A DNA stretch of 64,000 nucleotides from contig NZ_CP107036.1 in NCBI RefSeq assembly GCF_029542085.1, forward strand, positions 6,448,001-6,512,000, in the 5' to 3' direction. Of this stretch, positions 63,197 to 64,000 are shown piece by piece (the stretch's first letter is position 1; every line of letters starts with the position of its first letter). The position numbers were made by a program, and so were the translations under genes. Source of the stretch: Sphingobacterium sp. ML3W. GTDB taxonomy: Bacteria > Bacteroidota > Bacteroidia > Sphingobacteriales > Sphingobacteriaceae. Under the pieces are notes generated by a model. That model had not been told where the DNA came from and ran no database searches. It saw only the letters and a program-made list of their open reading frames with translations.

Positions 63197-64000
63197 ATGA
63201 AAAAATGGATAGTGATATTATTGCTGGGGAATTGTATGCTCACGGTATTGGCACAGCAGCCCGCAAGGATTTCTGAAGTAAAAAAGCGTTATACGACTTA
63301 TCCGTTTTCGGATCCAGACCCGATCGCTTCACCACAGAAACTTTATCCTTATTTTCGATTTGACGGTTTTACAAATACTGCCATTGAAAAGGAATGGAAG
63401 ACCGTGATCTTGGAAAATGATTATATCCGTGTTCAGGTTATGCCCGAAATAGGGGGCAAGATCTGGTCTGCCTATGATAAAGTAGGAAAGCGGGATTATA
63501 TCTATAACAATGGGGTTGTGAAATTCAGAGATATTGCGATGCGGGGACCTTGGACAAGCGGTGGTATTGAAGCGAATTATGGAATTATTGGCCATACCCC
63601 TAATACGTCTACTCCTGTAGATTATCTGTTACAGAAGCATGCCGATGGCAGTGTTAGCTGTTTTGTCCATGCTTTTGATCTTTTGAGCCGTAGCAACTGG
63701 ACTATGGAAATTCGCTTAGAAAAAGACAAAGGTTATTTCTCCACGCGTTCTTTCTGGTCCAATAGCAATGCTGTCGAACAACCTTACTATACCTGGATGA
63801 ATCTAGGGGTGGCGGCTGGCGAGGATTTGAAGTTTTTGTATCCAGGGAATCAATACATCGGTCATGATGGGGATGCTCATCCATGGCCCATTGACGATAA
63901 AGGACGTGACCTATCTAATTATCGTGAAAATGCCTTCGGCAGCTCGAAATCTTACCACGTCCTTGGCGCACATAGCAAGGCCTTTGGGGTATATTATAGG
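63197..64000 (+). CDS. DUF5107-like secreted protein, partial (C-terminus off the right edge)
   Basis: From ATG 63197 the frame is open for 268 codons to the window end. A signal peptide ends near MLTVLAQQ. The body matches the DUF5107 pattern, with ENDYIRVQVMPEIGGKIWSA, YDKVGKRDYIYNNGVVKFRD, RGPWTSGGIEANYGIIGHTP and a beta-rich YTWMNLGVAAGEDLKFLYPG. This resembles galactose-mutarotase-like beta-supersandwich folds. Full-length relatives are often much longer and carry TPR repeats. The linkage to a SusC/D pair suggests a carbohydrate enzyme or binding role. It lies 139 bp after the putative hydrolase gene and is probably in the same locus. Confidence 0.75.
   Translation, partial: MKKWIVILLLGNCMLTVLAQQPARISEVKKRYTTYPFSDPDPIASPQKLYPYFRFDGFTNTAIEKEWKTVILENDYIRVQVMPEIGGKIWSAYDKVGKRDYIYNNGVVKFRDIAMRGPWTSGGIEANYGIIGHTPNTSTPVDYLLQKHADGSVSCFVHAFDLLSRSNWTMEIRLEKDKGYFSTRSFWSNSNAVEQPYYTWMNLGVAAGEDLKFLYPGNQYIGHDGDAHPWPIDDKGRDLSNYRENAFGSSKSYHVLGAHSKAFGVYYR

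Overview
The window looks like a chromosomal segment of a Bacteroidota bacterium, most likely a Sphingobacteriaceae member such as Sphingobacterium. The evidence is five SusC/SusD pairs, two hybrid two-component sensor regulators, an ECF sigma/FecR pair followed by a SusC, lipoproteins with Bacteroidota-style Cys-Lys-rich N-termini, and genes without strong Shine-Dalgarno sequences. The genus is inferred from protein style only. No rRNA, tRNA, CRISPR array, transposase or integrase was seen.

Layout. (A) 1-8852: a GH110 alpha-galactosidase gene running off the left edge, a divergent GH92 mannosidase-type enzyme, then SusC/SusD pair 1, which has no enzyme of its own. (B) 8990-11938: a compact non-saccharolytic operon of an erythromycin-esterase-like protein plus a two-gene ABC exporter. 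(C) 11947-26726: a complete fructan utilisation locus. It has a sensor regulator with a periplasmic sugar-binding domain, a divergent operon of MFS transporter, fructokinase, SusC/SusD pair 2, a DUF5018-like surface lipoprotein, a GH32-like lipoprotein and a secreted GH32, and a strong terminator. (D) 26934-28859: a stand-alone GH29 fucosidase. (E) 29040-42645: a maltodextrin locus. It has a LacI regulator, two palindromic operators, SusC/SusD pair 3, a SusE-like lipoprotein, a GH13 enzyme, beta-phosphoglucomutase, GH65 maltose phosphorylase and an SLC45-like MFS transporter. (F) 42718-51833: a large two-component hybrid on the minus strand, divergent from SusC/SusD pair 4, which has no enzymes. 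(G) 52082-64000: ECF sigma factor, FecR-type anti-sigma factor, SusC/SusD pair 5, an arylsulfate-sulfotransferase-like protein, a large DUF6067-like putative glycoside hydrolase and the start of a DUF5107-like protein cut by the right edge.

How the genes work together. In the fructan locus, polymer would be bound and cut at the surface, imported by SusC/D, trimmed to fructose in the periplasm, carried in by the MFS permease and phosphorylated by the PfkB kinase; free fructose in the periplasm would be read by the sensor. In the maltodextrin locus, oligosaccharides enter by SusC/D, are cut by the GH13 enzyme, and maltose enters by the MFS permease. It is then split by phosphate into glucose and beta-glucose-1-phosphate, and the latter is converted to glucose-6-phosphate. 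The substrates of loci A, F and G cannot be read from the sequence. Locus G is the least familiar combination and the best candidate for an undescribed glycan system.
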